DNA from: Thiomargarita sp.
GTDB lineage: Bacteria; Pseudomonadota; Gammaproteobacteria; Beggiatoales; Beggiatoaceae
Direction of reading: 5' to 3'
NCBI GenBank assembly: GCA_020718845.1
Contig: DYRG01000005.1
Span: forward strand, 29,936 to 93,935
DNA length: 64,000 nucleotides
The position numbers were made by a program, and so were the translations under genes. The notes below the pieces were generated by a model. The model had not been told where the DNA came from and made no database searches. It saw only the letters and a program-made list of their open reading frames with translations. This document shows, in pieces, positions 16,166 through 29,979 of the stretch; within the stretch, counting starts at the first letter, position 1, and each line of letters starts with the position of its first letter.

Positions 16166-16663
16166 ATGCAAGAAACTGAACACGAGAAATGGATATTTCA
16201 CGCGCTGAAATTAGCGGATCGGGCAGCGAAAATGGGTGAAATACCAGTTGGAGCGGTGGCAATTTGGCAAGGTAAAATCGTTGGTGAAGGCTGGAATCAG
16301 CCTATTTTTCAACAAGATGCGACAGCTCACGCTGAAATCCTTGCATTGCGGGCGGCGGGTCAAATTTTAAAAAATTACCGTTTGCCAGAAGTGGATTTGT
16401 ATGTCACGCTTGAACCGTGCGCGATGTGTGCGGGAGCGATGATTCATGCACGCATTAAACATTTGATTTTTGGCGCATTTGATCTCAAAACAGGGGCGGC
16501 GGGCAGTGTGTTTGATGTTTTAATCGATCCCCGCCATAATCATAGACTTAGCGTGACGGGTGGGGTGTTAGCCGATATTTGTGGACAACGTTTGAGCGAT
16601 TTCTTCAAATCCCGTCGTCTTCAAAAAAAATATAGAGCAAAATTAGACGAACAAGATAGCTAA
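16166..16663 (+). CDS. tadA: tRNA-specific adenosine deaminase
   Basis: Converts A34 to inosine in the tRNA-Arg(ACG) anticodon. At 165 residues it matches E. coli TadA in length. Zinc and proton-shuttle motifs are HAEILAL (His, Glu) and EPCAMCAGAMIHARI (two Cys ligands); AFDLKTGAAGS and NHRLSVTGGVLADICGQ also match. The start is ATG 16166 with only a weak ribosome-binding site. It is followed by mutS on the same strand after a 162-nt gap with its own promoter. Confidence 0.95.
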   Translation: MQETEHEKWIFHALKLADRAAKMGEIPVGAVAIWQGKIVGEGWNQPIFQQDATAHAEILALRAAGQILKNYRLPEVDLYVTLEPCAMCAGAMIHARIKHLIFGAFDLKTGAAGSVFDVLIDPRHNHRLSVTGGVLADICGQRLSDFFKSRRLQKKYRAKLDEQDS

Positions 16664-16759
16664 ATCTTGAAGAACTTTTAGTTCAAAAACATTAGTTGAA
16701 TAATGTATAAAAATACATAACAACTCTATTGTGATTTTATATTTTAAAAATAAACAAAA

Positions 16760-16789
16760 TTGCATTCAATGCTAAAAAAAGCCGATAAT
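16760..16789 (+). promoter_or_regulatory. Candidate sigma-70 promoter for mutS
   Basis: TTGCAT (16760-16765), an 18-nt spacer and GATAAT (16784-16789) lie 37 nt before the mutS start codon. Both boxes are close to consensus. Confidence 0.45.
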
Positions 16790-16825
16790 TTAGCGTTTTC
16801 AAAATGGTTTAGAGATTAAAATAAA

Positions 16826-19393
16826 ATGGCTGATTTTCAAGAACATACCCCGATGATGCAGCAATATTTGCGCATTAAGGCTGAATATTCCGACGTGCTG
16901 TTGTTTTATCGAATGGGCGATTTTTATGAGTTATTTTATGAAGATGCGCAAACCGCGTCGAAATTGCTCGATATTACGCTCACTGCACGCGGAAAAAGTG
17001 GCGGCGATCCGATTCCGATGGCGGGCGTGCCGTATCATGCGGTCGATGGCTATTTGGCGAAATTGGTGCGGTTGGGCGTATCGGTGGCGATTTGCGAGCA
17101 AGTCTCTGAACCAGATGGAAAAAATCCCGTCGAACGTCGCGTCGTGCGCATTGTCACCGCTGGCACTTTGACCGAAGAAACCCTGCTCGACGAACGCCGC
17201 GATAATTTATTGGTTGCAGCCCACACTGAGGATGGGGTTTTAATCGGCATCGCCGCGCTCGATCTCAGCAGCGGACGCTTTATAATTCAAGAGGTTAGAG
17301 GTCAATCCGCACTCGATACCGAACTCGCCCGTTTAAATCCCGCCGAATTATTAGTCAGCGAACAAACTTCTTTAACTTTTTCAACTAATTACAAACCAAG
17401 TCGTCGACCTGTGTGGTATTTTGGTCAAGACACCGCAAAACGTCTGTTAAATCAACAATTTGGCACGCAAGAATTGCGAGGTTTTGGGGCGGAAGACATG
17501 ACAGTTGCGATTGCGGCGGCGGGTTGTTTGTTGCAATATGCAAACGACACCCAAAAAGCCGCCTTGCCGCATTTGCAAAGCCTGCGCGTCGAACGCCACG
17601 ACGAAGCGATTGTTTTAGATGTCGCGGCACGACGAAATTTAGAATTAGATAACCCATTGATTGGAAACATAAATAGCAGTTTATCGGGATTAATGGATCG
17701 TTGCGCAACCCCAATGGGAAGCCGATTATTGCGGCGTTGGCTGCAAAGACCCTTGCGAGATCGTTGGATTTTAGAACAACGTTTAGACGCGGTCGATGAA
17801 TTATTAAAAAGCATTTATAATCAACAAGTTATTTCATTGCTGCGAGGCATCGGCGACATCGAACGGATTTTAGCACGAGTGGCATTGCGCAGTGCTCGAC
17901 CGCGTGATTTGGTGCATTTGCGCACTGCATTTGAACGGTTGCCGCTGTTGCAAATCGAATTAAAACAACTTTCCTCTCCAAAATTAAAAGAACTTGCTCT
18001 CAATATTCAAACCTTTCCGCATTTGTACGAGTTATTACAAAAAGGACTTTTAGAAAACCCCGCACAAATCATTCGTGAAGGTGGCGTGATTGCAAATGGA
18101 TTTGATCCAGAATTAGATGAATTACGTCAATTAAGTGAAAATGTTGATGGTTTCTTGATCAATTTAGAGCAACGTGAGAAAGAACGCACGGGTTTGGCGA
18201 ATTTAAAAGTCGGTTTCAATCGTGTGCATGGTTATTACATTGAATTAAATCGTTCACAAGCCGATAAAATCCCCGCAGATTATCATCGTCGACAAACCTT
18301 AAAAGGCACAGAACGTTATATTACACCAGAATTAAAATCTTTTGAAGATAAAGCATTAAGTGCGAGAGAACGGGCATTAGCTCGGGAGAAATATCTTTAC
18401 GAAAGAATTTTAGATGAACTCATTGATAATATTCCCGAATTACAACAGAGTGCAATTGCGCTCGCAGAATTAGATGTATTGCATAATTTAGCCGAACGTG
18501 CAGAAACTTTGCGTTTTAATCGTCCAACCTTTCAAAATAGCATTGGAATTAACATAGAAAATGGTCGTCATCCTGTGGTTGAATCGTTATTGGAAAATGC
18601 TTTTACACCTAATGATGTTTTTTTAAATCCACAACGTCGACTTCTTTTAATTACAGGTGCAAACATGGCGGGTAAATCAGTCTTTATGCGGCAAACCGCT
18701 TTGATTGTTATTTTGGCGCATATTGGAAGTTTTGTTCCCGCTGATCAAGCGATTATAGGAAAAGTCGATCGAATCTTTACAAGAATTGGAGCAAGTGATG
18801 ATGTGGCGGGTGGAAGATCGACCTTTATGGTTGAAATGACAGAAACCGCTAATATTCTTCATAATGCAACTGAGCAAAGTTTGGTTTTAATGGATGAAAT
18901 TGGGAGAGGAACAAGCACTTTTGATGGGCTTTCTTTAGCGTGGGCGTGTGCAGAACATCTTGCAAAGAAAGTGAAAGCACTTTGTTTATTTGCAACCCAT
19001 TATTTTGAATTAACGCAACTTCCTAATTTACATAGTAATATTTCAAACGTTCATTTAGATGCCGTTGAGCAAGCGGATAAACTTATTTTCTTACATCAAG
19101 TGAAAGAAGGCGCAGCAAATAAAAGCTATGGACTACAAGTGGCAGCATTAGCGGGCGTGCCAAGAGAAGTCATTCAACAAGCAAAGAAACGTTTGAAACA
19201 ATTAGAGAAACAACAAAGCCATTTAATTCAACCTGAGCAGCCGCTGATCTTTGAAACAAAAGAAGAAGTGATTCCTCAAAATGTTCAATTACTTTTAAAT
19301 GAACTTTCTTTATTAAAACCCGATGAAATGAGTCCAAAACAAGCCTTAACCGCGCTTTATCGATTTAAAGAACTTTCTAACATGATTGGTTGA
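16826..19393 (+). CDS. mutS: DNA mismatch repair protein MutS
   Basis: Recognises mismatches and small loops and recruits MutL. It has 855 residues, as in E. coli. The N-terminus has the mismatch-contacting [15 protein letters not shown] (Phe-x-Glu as FYELF). The ABC-type ATPase shows Walker [11 protein letters not shown] (about 612), the signature [13 protein letters not shown], Walker [17 protein letters not shown], and a C-terminal helical tail. The first third is GC-rich (55 percent at 17101-17160) and the end AT-rich (25 percent at 19261-19320). The 3' end overlaps the convergent rseC by 37 nt. MutS matters for the stability of simple repeats, though 4-bp units are usually poorly corrected. 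Confidence 0.97.
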   Translation: MADFQEHTPMMQQYLRIKAEYSDVLLFYRMGDFYELFYEDAQTASKLLDITLTARGKSGGDPIPMAGVPYHAVDGYLAKLVRLGVSVAICEQVSEPDGKNPVERRVVRIVTAGTLTEETLLDERRDNLLVAAHTEDGVLIGIAALDLSSGRFIIQEVRGQSALDTELARLNPAELLVSEQTSLTFSTNYKPSRRPVWYFGQDTAKRLLNQQFGTQELRGFGAEDMTVAIAAAGCLLQYANDTQKAALPHLQSLRVERHDEAIVLDVAARRNLELDNPLIGNINSSLSGLMDRCATPMGSRLLRRWLQRPLRDRWILEQRLDAVDELLKSIYNQQVISLLRGIGDIERILARVALRSARPRDLVHLRTAFERLPLLQIELKQLSSPKLKELALNIQTFPHLYELLQKGLLENPAQIIREGGVIANGFDPELDELRQLSENVDGFLINLEQREKERTGLANLKVGFNRVHGYYIELNRSQADKIPADYHRRQTLKGTERYITPELKSFEDKALSARERALAREKYLYERILDELIDNIPELQQSAIALAELDVLHNLAERAETLRFNRPTFQNSIGINIENGRHPVVESLLENAFTPNDVFLNPQRRLLLITGANMAGKSVFMRQTALIVILAHIGSFVPADQAIIGKVDRIFTRIGASDDVAGGRSTFMVEMTETANILHNATEQSLVLMDEIGRGTSTFDGLSLAWACAEHLAKKVKALCLFATHYFELTQLPNLHSNISNVHLDAVEQADKLIFLHQVKEGAANKSYGLQVAALAGVPREVIQQAKKRLKQLEKQQSHLIQPEQPLIFETKEEVIPQNVQLLLNELSLLKPDEMSPKQALTALYRFKELSNMIG

Positions 19394-19818
19394 TAATTAG
19401 GGTTTCTATTTGTTTTTTGACTCATCAAATAAGCAATCAAAAAACCGATGGCAAAACCACTTAAACTTGCAATGCCAATCCACAAATCGTTTAAAGGTGC
19501 AAAAAGCATTTGTGCAATAAAACCAAAGATAAATAACAATAAAATGGGAAACAAATAGATCAAAAAAGCCGATTTCAAAAAAGTCGTTTCTAATAAACCA
19601 ACCGTGATATAATCACCTTGTTTCGCATTGAGGGTATTGGGTAGTTTCAAACGATGTTGAGCGCGGTGAGCAAAAAAATCCGCTAATAGATTTGTAGAAC
19701 AGCTTCCTTCGGCTTGACAAGTTCCGCACATTCCACGTCGATGAATTTCTACAAATGCCCATTGAGAACCGTCGGTTTCAACAAAGGTTTCAATAATTTG
19801 TGCAGTTTCTTTTAACAT
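19357..19818 (-). CDS. rseC: RseC/SoxR-reducing-system family membrane protein
   Basis: 153-residue inner-membrane protein of the RseC/MucC family. The N-terminal part has four Cys in [15 protein letters not shown] (likely metal or Fe-S binding). Two membrane helices (about 82-108 and 112-132) follow, with the family's GDYITVGL before them. RseC proteins modulate sigma-E activity or reduce SoxR with the Rsx complex. Neither rpoE-rseAB nor rsx genes lie nearby. It is convergent with mutS, whose end it overlaps by 37 nt. Confidence 0.8.
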   Translation of the reverse strand: MLKETAQIIETFVETDGSQWAFVEIHRRGMCGTCQAEGSCSTNLLADFFAHRAQHRLKLPNTLNAKQGDYITVGLLETTFLKSAFLIYLFPILLLFIFGFIAQMLFAPLNDLWIGIASLSGFAIGFLIAYLMSQKTNRNPNYQPIMLESSLNR

Positions 19819-19852
19819 TCTTTCAATCCTTACGTTTAAAAAAGAGGAAATT

Positions 19853-21634
19853 ATGAGAGTTTTATTATTTCTAAGTTGTTTAATGCTTCAACAAATAGTC
19901 CTTGCAGATCATGCAATTACATGGGGAACAACCCCTAAATATTCCGCTGGTTTTTCTCATTTTGATTATGTTAATCCCAATGCACCTGTGGGAGGAACGT
20001 TGGTTTTAGCGGCGACTGGAAGTTTTGATTCTCTCAATCCTTATTTGCTCAAAGGAATCGCCGCCGAAGGATTAGGTTTGTTATTTGATACTTTAATGGC
20101 AAGTAGTATGGATGAGCATTTAACTTCTTATGGTTTATTGGCGGAAGATGCAACCCTTTCTGAAGACAAATTATCAATTACATTTCGTTTGAACAAAAAG
20201 GCAATTTTTTCTAATGGAAAACCCGTTACGGCAGCAGATGTCAAGTTTTCATTTGAAACCTTAATGAGTGACATTGCAAATCCACATTACAAGGTATATT
20301 GGGCTGATATAAAAAATTGTCAAGTGATTGATGAAAAAACAGTACGTTTTAATTTCAAACGTGAAAATCGAGAACTTCATGTGATTATTGGACAAATGCC
20401 AGTCTTTTCAAAAGATTGGTTAGAAGGTGAGGATTTTATTAAAACAACGTTGAAGAAACCCGTTGCAAGTGGACGTTATTTAATTGAGAGTTATGATTTA
20501 GGAAAAAATATCACTTTTAAACGCAATCCAGATTATTGGGGAAAAGATTTAAATGTCAACAAAGGAATGTATAATTTTGAGCATATCAAATATAAATACT
20601 ATCAAGATATGACCGTTCAATTAGAAGCCTTAAAAGCGGGTGATTTTGATTTTATGGATATTTCTAGCTCAAAACAATGGGTGACTGAAATGAAAGGTGC
20701 AAAATTTGAAAGTGGTGAATTACAAAAAACCATGCTCAAACATCAAAATAACGCGGGAATGCAGGCGTTTGTTTTTAATTTAAGAAAGCCTTTTTTTCAA
20801 GATATTAAAGTGAGAAAAGCGGTTAATTTAGCATACGATTTTGAATGGGCAAATGACAATCTTTTCTATAAACAATACACACGTTGTCACAGTTATTTTA
20901 GTAATTCAGAATTAGCTGCGCCACCTTTGCCAACTAAAGAAGAATTAATTTTATTAGAACCTTTTCGTTCACAATTGCCAGAAAATGTTTTTTCTAAAGA
21001 GTGGAATCCTGTTAATACAAATCCGCCTAATAGTTTGAGAAACAATTTACTTCAAGCAAAGCAACTTTTAGAAGAAGCGGGTTGGAAAGTGCCCGAAGGT
21101 CAGCAATTTCTAAAAAACAAACAAGGTGAAGAACTACGTTTCACCATTTTGTTAGTTGAGAAAGCATTTGAACGTATTGTTGCTCCGTTTGTGAAGAACT
21201 TAATGAAATTAGGTATTCAAGTTGAGTATCGAATTGTTGATCCCGCTCTTTATAAACAACGGGTAGAAACTTTTAATTACGATATGATTGTTGCGAGCTT
21301 TCCACAATCACAAATGCCGGGTAATGAACAACTTGGTTTCTGGCATTCATCTTCTGCAAAACAAAATGGTTCTCGCAATTACATTGGTTTAGAGAATCCA
21401 GCGATTGATAATTTAGTGGATAAAGTTATTCAAGCGAGTAATCATTCGGATATGAAAACTGCCATTCATGCGTTAGATCGAGTGTTATTGCACGGAGAAT
21501 ATATTGTTCCAAATTGGTTTATTGATGCGCATCGAGTGGTATATAGAAACAAATTTGGGCAACCAGAGAAACTTCCTTTGTATTATCCTAATGGAGAAAG
21601 CGTTTTATTAGCCACTTGGTGGATGAAAAACTAA
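19853..21634 (+). CDS. YejA-like periplasmic peptide-binding protein
   Basis: Family 5 extracellular solute-binding protein, closest in pattern to YejA (oligopeptide/microcin C uptake). A signal peptide ([18 protein letters not shown]) precedes [40 protein letters not shown] and SLNPYLLKG, near-diagnostic of the YejA group, then the SBP_bac_5 core ([23 protein letters not shown], where family 5 proteins have W/FxDGxPxTAxDV). 593 residues is usual. No YejB, E or F permease genes are adjacent, so it must work with a transporter elsewhere or act alone. The 3' end overlaps convergent uvrB by 4 nt. Confidence 0.88.
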   Translation: MRVLLFLSCLMLQQIVLADHAITWGTTPKYSAGFSHFDYVNPNAPVGGTLVLAATGSFDSLNPYLLKGIAAEGLGLLFDTLMASSMDEHLTSYGLLAEDATLSEDKLSITFRLNKKAIFSNGKPVTAADVKFSFETLMSDIANPHYKVYWADIKNCQVIDEKTVRFNFKRENRELHVIIGQMPVFSKDWLEGEDFIKTTLKKPVASGRYLIESYDLGKNITFKRNPDYWGKDLNVNKGMYNFEHIKYKYYQDMTVQLEALKAGDFDFMDISSSKQWVTEMKGAKFESGELQKTMLKHQNNAGMQAFVFNLRKPFFQDIKVRKAVNLAYDFEWANDNLFYKQYTRCHSYFSNSELAAPPLPTKEELILLEPFRSQLPENVFSKEWNPVNTNPPNSLRNNLLQAKQLLEEAGWKVPEGQQFLKNKQGEELRFTILLVEKAFERIVAPFVKNLMKLGIQVEYRIVDPALYKQRVETFNYDMIVASFPQSQMPGNEQLGFWHSSSAKQNGSRNYIGLENPAIDNLVDKVIQASNHSDMKTAIHALDRVLLHGEYIVPNWFIDAHRVVYRNKFGQPEKLPLYYPNGESVLLATWWMKN

Positions 21635-23625
21635 TAAAATAATAACTGGTTTCTCAATTGTTTGATTAAATCACGAGTTTTCGCGGCTTTTTCAAATTCT
21701 AAGTTGCTCGCAAGTTTTAACATTTCTTTTTCTAATTTCTTGATTTTTTTAGCTAATTCATCTGGTGAGAGCATTTCAAAATTTTTAGGTAACACAAACT
21801 TAGGTTGTTCAACGGTTTCTTGATGGGTTTCTAAAATATCATTGACTGCTTTGTGAATACCAATGGGTGTGATATTGTTTTGTTGATTAAAAAGAATTTG
21901 TTTTGCACGTCGACGATCGGTTTCTGCAATGGCGCGTTGCATTGAATTAGTGATTTTATCCGCGTAAAGAATGGCTTTACCATTGAGGTTTCTCGCTGCC
22001 CGCCCAATAGTTTGAATTAACGACCTTTCTGAACGTAAGAAACCTTCTTTATCTGCATCTAAAATTGCCACCAAAGAAACTTCCGGCATATCTAAGCCTT
22101 CTCGCAATAAATTAATGCCTACCAATACATCAAAAATACCTAATCGCAAATCTCTAATAATTTCAACCCGTTCGACGGTATCAATATCCGAATGCAAATA
22201 ACGCACTTTGGTATTATGTTCTCGCAAATAATCTGTTAAATCTTCGGACATTCTTTTCGTTAAAGTGGTGACTAAAACGCGCTCGTTTTTAGAAACCCGT
22301 AAATGGATTTCTGAGAGTAAATCATCGACCTGTGTTAAAACAGGACGAACTTCGATTTCTGGATCAATTAAACCGGTTGGACGAACCACTTGTTCAACGA
22401 TTTGTTGGGCGTGTTCTGATTCATAGACGCTTGGTGTTGCAGAAACAAAAATCATTTGAGGTGCAAGTCTTTCAAATTCCTCAAATTTTAGCGGTCGATT
22501 ATCTAATGCGGACGGTAATCTAAAGCCATAAAGTGTTAAAGTTTCTTTGCGAGAACGGTCGCCTTTGAACATTGCACCGATTTGAGGAATGGTAACGTGC
22601 GATTCATCGATAATTAACAAAGCATTCGATGGTAAATAATCAAATAAAGTTGGCGGTGGTTCTCCTGCATTTCTACCCGATAAATAACGTGAATAATTTT
22701 CTATTCCCGAACAATAACCGACTTGATTAATCATTTCTATATCGTAAAGGGTGCGTTCTTCTAAACGTTGGGCTTCGACTAATTTATTTGAATTTCTTAA
22801 TTCTTCTAAGCGTTGTTTTAATTCAACTTTGATGTGTTCGACGGCTTTTAATAAAACATCACGAGGCGTAACATAATGCGTTTTTGGATAAATAGTCACG
22901 CGAGGAATTTTATTTCCCAAATGCCCCGTAATGGGATCAAAATAACGGATAGAATCGATTTCATCATCAAATAATTCAATGCGAATGGCTTCCTTTTCAG
23001 ATTCGGCAGGAAAAATATCAATAATTTCTCCGCGCACGCGATACATTCCACGATCTAATGCAATGTCATTTCTAGTGTATTGCAACTCGGCTAAACGTCT
23101 TAAAACAACTCGTTGATCAATTTTCTCTCCGCGCACCAAATGCAAAATCATTTTCATGTACCAATCGGGATCGCCTAAACCGTAAATCGCTGAAACGGTT
23201 GCAATAATTATCGCATCGGGACGTTCCAACATTGCTTTGGTCGCAGAAAGCCGCATTTGTTCAATATGTGCGTTAATAGACGCATCTTTTTCGATGTAAG
23301 TGTTTGAACTTGGTAGATATGCTTCGGGTTGATAATAATCGTAATACGAAACGAAATATTCCACCGAATTATGGGGAAAAAATTCCTTCATTTCGCCATA
23401 TAATTGTGCAGCTAAGGTCTTGTTTGGAGCGAGAATTAAGCTCGGACGTTGGACTTTTTCAATCACGTTCGCAATCGTAAAAGTTTTTCCAGAACCCGTC
23501 ACGCCCAATAAAGTTTGATGAGAAAAGCCTTGTTCTAACCCATTGATTAATTGAATAATTGCCGTAGGTTGATCGCCCGCTGGTTTGTAAGGTGATTGTA
23601 AAGTGAAAGCTGTAAAATCTGACAT
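21631..23625 (-). CDS. uvrB: Excinuclease ABC subunit B
   Basis: Helicase-like core of nucleotide excision repair; it verifies damage with UvrA and recruits UvrC. Walker [11 protein letters not shown] (41-50), the damage-probing beta-hairpin region [12 protein letters not shown], the DEAD-type box [10 protein letters not shown], motif [11 protein letters not shown] and a C-terminal UVR motif ([20 protein letters not shown]) are all present. 664 residues is normal. The start is ATG 23625. Confidence 0.97.
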   Translation of the reverse strand: MSDFTAFTLQSPYKPAGDQPTAIIQLINGLEQGFSHQTLLGVTGSGKTFTIANVIEKVQRPSLILAPNKTLAAQLYGEMKEFFPHNSVEYFVSYYDYYQPEAYLPSSNTYIEKDASINAHIEQMRLSATKAMLERPDAIIIATVSAIYGLGDPDWYMKMILHLVRGEKIDQRVVLRRLAELQYTRNDIALDRGMYRVRGEIIDIFPAESEKEAIRIELFDDEIDSIRYFDPITGHLGNKIPRVTIYPKTHYVTPRDVLLKAVEHIKVELKQRLEELRNSNKLVEAQRLEERTLYDIEMINQVGYCSGIENYSRYLSGRNAGEPPPTLFDYLPSNALLIIDESHVTIPQIGAMFKGDRSRKETLTLYGFRLPSALDNRPLKFEEFERLAPQMIFVSATPSVYESEHAQQIVEQVVRPTGLIDPEIEVRPVLTQVDDLLSEIHLRVSKNERVLVTTLTKRMSEDLTDYLREHNTKVRYLHSDIDTVERVEIIRDLRLGIFDVLVGINLLREGLDMPEVSLVAILDADKEGFLRSERSLIQTIGRAARNLNGKAILYADKITNSMQRAIAETDRRRAKQILFNQQNNITPIGIHKAVNDILETHQETVEQPKFVLPKNFEMLSPDELAKKIKKLEKEMLKLASNLEFEKAAKTRDLIKQLRNQLLFY

Positions 23626-23697
23626 AGCAATTTTTTTTAGTCAAGAAATGAAAATGATAGTAAAATAAGCTAATTATAACTCACAGAGGAATTCTCC

Positions 23698-23916
23698 ATG
23701 CCTTATTTTATTTATAAAGTTTTTGCCGATAAAAAATTAGAGAAAATCACCAGCTTTCCTAAATTTATTGAAGCAAAACAAGAAGCTAAAACATTACGCG
23801 CTGCTTTAACGAGTGAAGATCGGTATCAAGTTAAAATCATTTTTGCTCAAAATGAAACCGCCGCTGAAATGTTATTAAAAGAAGAACGAGAGTATCAACC
23901 CGATGGCGACGATTAA
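23698..23916 (+). CDS. Conserved hypothetical protein, 72 aa
   Basis: A small, charged, cytoplasmic protein (MPYFIYKVFADKKLEKITSF, then PKFIEAKQEAKTLRAAL and VKIIFAQNETAAEMLLKEERE). I recall similar small proteins in many gammaproteobacteria (MPYYVYKI ... EFPSYREAK ... FAxNExEAExLL), none with a known function. AGAGGAA precedes ATG 23698. The kinase gene starts 24 nt downstream, so the two may be co-transcribed. Confidence 0.75.
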   Translation: MPYFIYKVFADKKLEKITSFPKFIEAKQEAKTLRAALTSEDRYQVKIIFAQNETAAEMLLKEEREYQPDGDD

Positions 23917-23940
23917 AGGATTACAACAAAAGGAAAATTC

Positions 23941-26346
23941 GTGAAAATTTTGAAGAAACTGAACTCACAATGGTTAGTTGCTGGGGGCGTAATTACAGTT
24001 CTAACTTTGTTAGTTGTACTTACTGTAATGGCGCTTTCTCGTTTGGACATTATTCATAATCAAATGCGTAATGTGGTCACTAAAACTTATGTTAAAAGTG
24101 AATTATTAAATGCTCTACATCGCATTTCAATGCAGCGCTTATTTAATTTGCAAGGAATGCTAATTGTTGATGATCCTTTTAATCGAGAAAAGTTATATCA
24201 AGATTTTATTTTCTTAGCAAGTGAATTTTTAACAGTACGTCAAGATTTATTTAAACTTAATTTAAGTGAGAGAGAACGAGAATACCTCGATCAAACCCGT
24301 GAAGCGAGTCAAGAAAGTTCTAAAATACGTCAAGAAATTGCTCAATTAATTGTCGCTGAACAACTTGAAGATGCGCGCTCTTTAATTCATGACAAAATTA
24401 TGCCTTACTATATGAAATCGTTTGGAGGATTACAAGAATTATTGCTCTTTCAAAAAGAATCAAAACGCATTTCTGAAGGACAAGCAAATGATGCGTATCT
24501 TGATACACAACTGCTCCTAGCTTCATCGGGAGGAATTGCATTATTTATTGGTATTATTGTAAGTATTGTAGTATTAAGAGAAAATCGTCGAACTTACACT
24601 GCAAAAAATCAAGCTGAAGCCTTAGCAGAATACCGCGAAGAAGTGCTCGATGCAATGAATGAAGAATTAGCCGCTCGAAATGAAGAACTTTCTATTTTAA
24701 ATAAAAACCTCAAAACCACTATTCGTGATTTGAAATCTGCTAAATATAATGCCGAAATTGCAACGCGAACAAAAGGTGAATTTCTTGCTAATATGAGCCA
24801 TGAAATTCGCACGCCCTTAAATGGAATTATTGGGATTACTTCATTATTAGAAGAAACCTCTTTAAGTTCAGTGCAAAAAGATTATGTTCAAACAATTAAA
24901 GGAAGTGGCGATATTCTTTTATCTTTGATTAATGATATTTTAGATTTTTCAAAGATGGAAGCGGGTAAATTACAGTTAGAAAATAATCCATTTAGTATTT
25001 ATGAATGTGTTGAATCTGGATTAGATTTAATTGCAGCTCGAGCAGCGAGTAAAAACTTAGAATTATTAACAAGTTTCTCTCCAGACTTACCCGAAAAAGT
25101 AAGCGGTGATGTTACTAGAATTCGACAAATTTTAGTTAATTTGTTAAGTAATGCAGTAAAATTCACTGAAACAGGTGAAATTCATGTTAAGGTTTCTGCT
25201 GAAATCATTAGCGATGAGAAAATTGCTATTACAATTTCAGTAAAAGATACGGGAATGGGAATTCCAAAAAGTCGTATTCAAATGCTATTTGAAGCCTTTA
25301 ATCAACTTGACTCATCAACTACGAGAAAGTTTGGGGGAACAGGTTTAGGATTAAGCATTAGTAAGGAATTAAGTCAATTAATGGGCGGGGCTTTGTGGGT
25401 AGAAAGCGAAGAAGGAAAAGGTTCAACTTTTTCATATAAAATAGTGGTAGGAAAAATCCTTTCAGAAACCTCCATTTATTTACAATCAAATCTTTTTAAT
25501 CAGAAACGAGTTTTAATTGCAGATGATAATTCAAATACTTGTGATATACTGCATCAATATTTTAATCTCTGGGGAATGGAAACCTGTATTAGTCATAGTG
25601 CAAATAATGTAAGAATTATGTTAGAGAAAAACAATTATCAATTTGATTTAATTGTGATCGATATGGAAATGGGTGGAATGAATGGTATTTTATTATGTCA
25701 ACAATTACATAGTCTTCCAGAAACCCAACACATTCCTATTTTGTTAATGGTTTCCTTTGGTTCAATTGCATGGCAAGATGAGGAAAATAGAGTACTATTT
25801 AAAACATATATTCATAAACCTATTAAAATAAAAAATCTCTATGAATGTATTTGTGAATGCTTTGATCATTCTATAGAAAAAGTAAAGAATATTCATCCAC
25901 AAAGTATTGAATCAATACAAACAACAGGTGCAACGCCAACTAAGGAGCAAAAACCATTGCGTATTTTATTAGCTGAAGATAATCTTGTAAATCAAAAGGT
26001 TGCATTACTTCTTTTGCAAAAAATCGGTTATCGTGCTGACATTGCAAATAACGGCGCAGAAGCCGTCAATATATTTGTAAATCAACAATATGATGTTATC
26101 CTAATGGATATGCAAATGCCAAAAATGGATGGCATTGAAGCAACTCAAAAAATTCGTCAAGAATATCAAAACCTTCCGCGACCCTATATCATTGCAATGA
26201 CCGCTCATGCAATGGCTGGATATAGAGAAACTTGCATTGAAGCTGGCATGGATGATTATGTAACAAAACCTGTTAATCGAGATGCGTTAGCCGAAGCATT
26301 ACAACGTGCAGCAACTGCCATTGAAGAACGGAATGCAAAATCATGA
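23941..26346 (+). CDS. BarA-like hybrid sensor histidine kinase
   Basis: 801-residue membrane kinase. Two membrane helices (about 12-33 and 190-213) flank a helical periplasmic sensor. A coiled linker leads to HisKA ([15 protein letters not shown]), HATPase ([29 protein letters not shown]) and two receiver domains. REC1 is divergent but keeps VIDMEM and the HKPIK lysine. REC2 is canonical ([31 protein letters not shown]). No HPt domain is fused, so the phosphorelay must end on a separate protein. The GTG start at 23941 has AAAGGAAAA upstream. The stop overlaps glmM by 4 nt (ATGA), which implies translational coupling. Confidence 0.9.
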   Translation: MKILKKLNSQWLVAGGVITVLTLLVVLTVMALSRLDIIHNQMRNVVTKTYVKSELLNALHRISMQRLFNLQGMLIVDDPFNREKLYQDFIFLASEFLTVRQDLFKLNLSEREREYLDQTREASQESSKIRQEIAQLIVAEQLEDARSLIHDKIMPYYMKSFGGLQELLLFQKESKRISEGQANDAYLDTQLLLASSGGIALFIGIIVSIVVLRENRRTYTAKNQAEALAEYREEVLDAMNEELAARNEELSILNKNLKTTIRDLKSAKYNAEIATRTKGEFLANMSHEIRTPLNGIIGITSLLEETSLSSVQKDYVQTIKGSGDILLSLINDILDFSKMEAGKLQLENNPFSIYECVESGLDLIAARAASKNLELLTSFSPDLPEKVSGDVTRIRQILVNLLSNAVKFTETGEIHVKVSAEIISDEKIAITISVKDTGMGIPKSRIQMLFEAFNQLDSSTTRKFGGTGLGLSISKELSQLMGGALWVESEEGKGSTFSYKIVVGKILSETSIYLQSNLFNQKRVLIADDNSNTCDILHQYFNLWGMETCISHSANNVRIMLEKNNYQFDLIVIDMEMGGMNGILLCQQLHSLPETQHIPILLMVSFGSIAWQDEENRVLFKTYIHKPIKIKNLYECICECFDHSIEKVKNIHPQSIESIQTTGATPTKEQKPLRILLAEDNLVNQKVALLLLQKIGYRADIANNGAEAVNIFVNQQYDVILMDMQMPKMDGIEATQKIRQEYQNLPRPYIIAMTAHAMAGYRETCIEAGMDDYVTKPVNRDALAEALQRAATAIEERNAKS

Positions 26347-27689
26347 GCAACCGCAAATATTTTGGAACGGATGGCATTCGAGGAAAAGTAGGCACTTATC
26401 CCATTACACCAGACTTTGTTTTAAAATTAGGTTGGGCGGCAGGTCGAGTGTTAGGAAATACGGGTTTAAATCGTATTTTAATTGGTAAAGATACTCGCAT
26501 TTCTGGCTATATGTTTGAATCCGCATTAGAAGCGGGTTTGTCGGCGGCGGGAATGAATATTCGTTTGTTAGGTCCAATGCCAACGCCCGCGATTGCGTAT
26601 TTGACCAGAACATTTCATGCGCAGGCTGGAATTGTGGTAAGTGCGTCGCATAATCCGTTTGATGATAATGGAATAAAATTCTTTTCTTCTGATGGGAAGA
26701 AACTCCCCGATGCAATAGAGGAACTCATAGAAAAAGAATTAGATCAACCAATGACAACTGTTTCTTCTGCACAATTAGGAAAAGCTGAAAGAATTGAAGA
26801 CGCTGCGGGAAGATATATTGAATTTTGTAAAAGCACGTTTCCATTGCAAGCGCATTTGAATGGGTTGAAAATAGTGGTTGATTGTGCGCATGGAGCAACT
26901 TATCATATTGCGCCCAATGTTTTCACTGAATTAGGGGCGCAAGTCATTAGTATTGGCGTTAATCCTAATGGTTTAAATATCAATGAAAAATGTGGAGCAA
27001 CGCATACAAAAACTTTGCAAGCAGCAGTTATAGAATATCAAGCTGATGTGGGCATTGCATTAGATGGAGATGGCGACCGTTTAATGATGGTTGATCACAA
27101 AGGAAAATTATTAGACGGCGATGATATTTTATATATTTTAGCCAATGCACGGAGAAATGAAAATTTAGGTACAATTGTCGGTACGCAAATGAGTAATTTT
27201 GCATTGGAACAAGCGATTACAAAGATGGGTTTAAATTTTGTTCGTGCGGCAGTTGGTGATCGTTATGTCATGGAAGCATTACAACTGCATAATGGCGTTT
27301 TAGGTGGCGAAGCATCAGGACATATCATTTGCTTAGATAAAACAACCACTGGTGATGGAATTGTTACCGCATTGCAAGTTTTGGCGGTAATGTTACAAAC
27401 AGGATTATCGCTGTATGATTTGTCGAATGATTTGAAAAAATACCCTCAAACTTTACATAATGTGCGATTACAAAATAATGAAAATCCTCGTGACATTTTG
27501 AATACATCAATAGTGAAACAAGCAATTTCTTCTGCTGAGCAACAATTAATTAATAAAGGGCGCGTTTTGTTACGACCTTCTGGCACTGAACCTTTATTAA
27601 GAATTATGGTAGAAGCACAAGAAAAAAATCTTGTAAAACAATTGATTGATGAATTAACTCATGCGGTACGTTTGTCGATTAAATCTTAA
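26343..27689 (+). CDS. glmM: Phosphoglucosamine mutase
   Basis: Interconverts GlcN-6-P and GlcN-1-P for peptidoglycan and LPS precursors. Of 448 residues, the catalytic phosphoserine is Ser102 in [11 protein letters not shown], the Mg loop is DGDGDR (about 240-245), the sugar loop is GGEASGH and the phosphate loop is [14 protein letters not shown]. The start codon overlaps the kinase stop by 4 nt. Coupling of glmM to a hybrid kinase is not the usual arrangement (normally ftsH-folP-glmM). Confidence 0.97.
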   Translation: MSNRKYFGTDGIRGKVGTYPITPDFVLKLGWAAGRVLGNTGLNRILIGKDTRISGYMFESALEAGLSAAGMNIRLLGPMPTPAIAYLTRTFHAQAGIVVSASHNPFDDNGIKFFSSDGKKLPDAIEELIEKELDQPMTTVSSAQLGKAERIEDAAGRYIEFCKSTFPLQAHLNGLKIVVDCAHGATYHIAPNVFTELGAQVISIGVNPNGLNINEKCGATHTKTLQAAVIEYQADVGIALDGDGDRLMMVDHKGKLLDGDDILYILANARRNENLGTIVGTQMSNFALEQAITKMGLNFVRAAVGDRYVMEALQLHNGVLGGEASGHIICLDKTTTGDGIVTALQVLAVMLQTGLSLYDLSNDLKKYPQTLHNVRLQNNENPRDILNTSIVKQAISSAEQQLINKGRVLLRPSGTEPLLRIMVEAQEKNLVKQLIDELTHAVRLSIKS

Positions 27690-27705
27690 TTTAGGAGAAT
27701 TAATT

Positions 27706-29656
<1,951 letters not shown>

Positions 29657-29682
29657 AAACTTTATTGAAAAGGAGAGCAACT

Positions 29683-29979
29683 ATGCACGTTACATTGGTA
29701 CATATTCGGGTTAAACCAGCATTTGTCGATGATTTCATGGCGGCGACCCAAATTAATGTAAAAGCCTCGCGTCAAGAGAAAGGATGCGTCCATTTTGATC
29801 TTTTGCAAGAGATTGATAAACCTACACAATTCATTCTGTATGAAATGTTTAAAGATGAGCAAGCGGCTAATTCTCACAAATCAACGCCGCATTATGTAAC
29901 GTGGCGACATGACGTTGCACCGATGATGGCTTCTCCGCGTGAAGGCGTGCGTTATCACAACATGAGCGAAACATTATGA
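29683..29979 (+). CDS. YgiN/LsrG-like antibiotic biosynthesis monooxygenase-domain protein
   Basis: 98-residue ABM-fold protein: MHVTLVHIRVKPAFVDDFM, then SRQEKGCVHFDLLQEIDKPT, FILYEMFKDEQAANSHKSTP and HYVTWR. Relatives include YgiN (quinol monooxygenase) and LsrG (autoinducer-2 phosphate isomerase); the sequence alone does not separate them. ATG 29683 has AAGGAGAG upstream. Its stop overlaps the next gene's ATG by 4 nt (ATGA), so it is coupled to the alcohol dehydrogenase, and together they may process a small carbonyl metabolite. Confidence 0.8.
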   Translation: MHVTLVHIRVKPAFVDDFMAATQINVKASRQEKGCVHFDLLQEIDKPTQFILYEMFKDEQAANSHKSTPHYVTWRHDVAPMMASPREGVRYHNMSETL

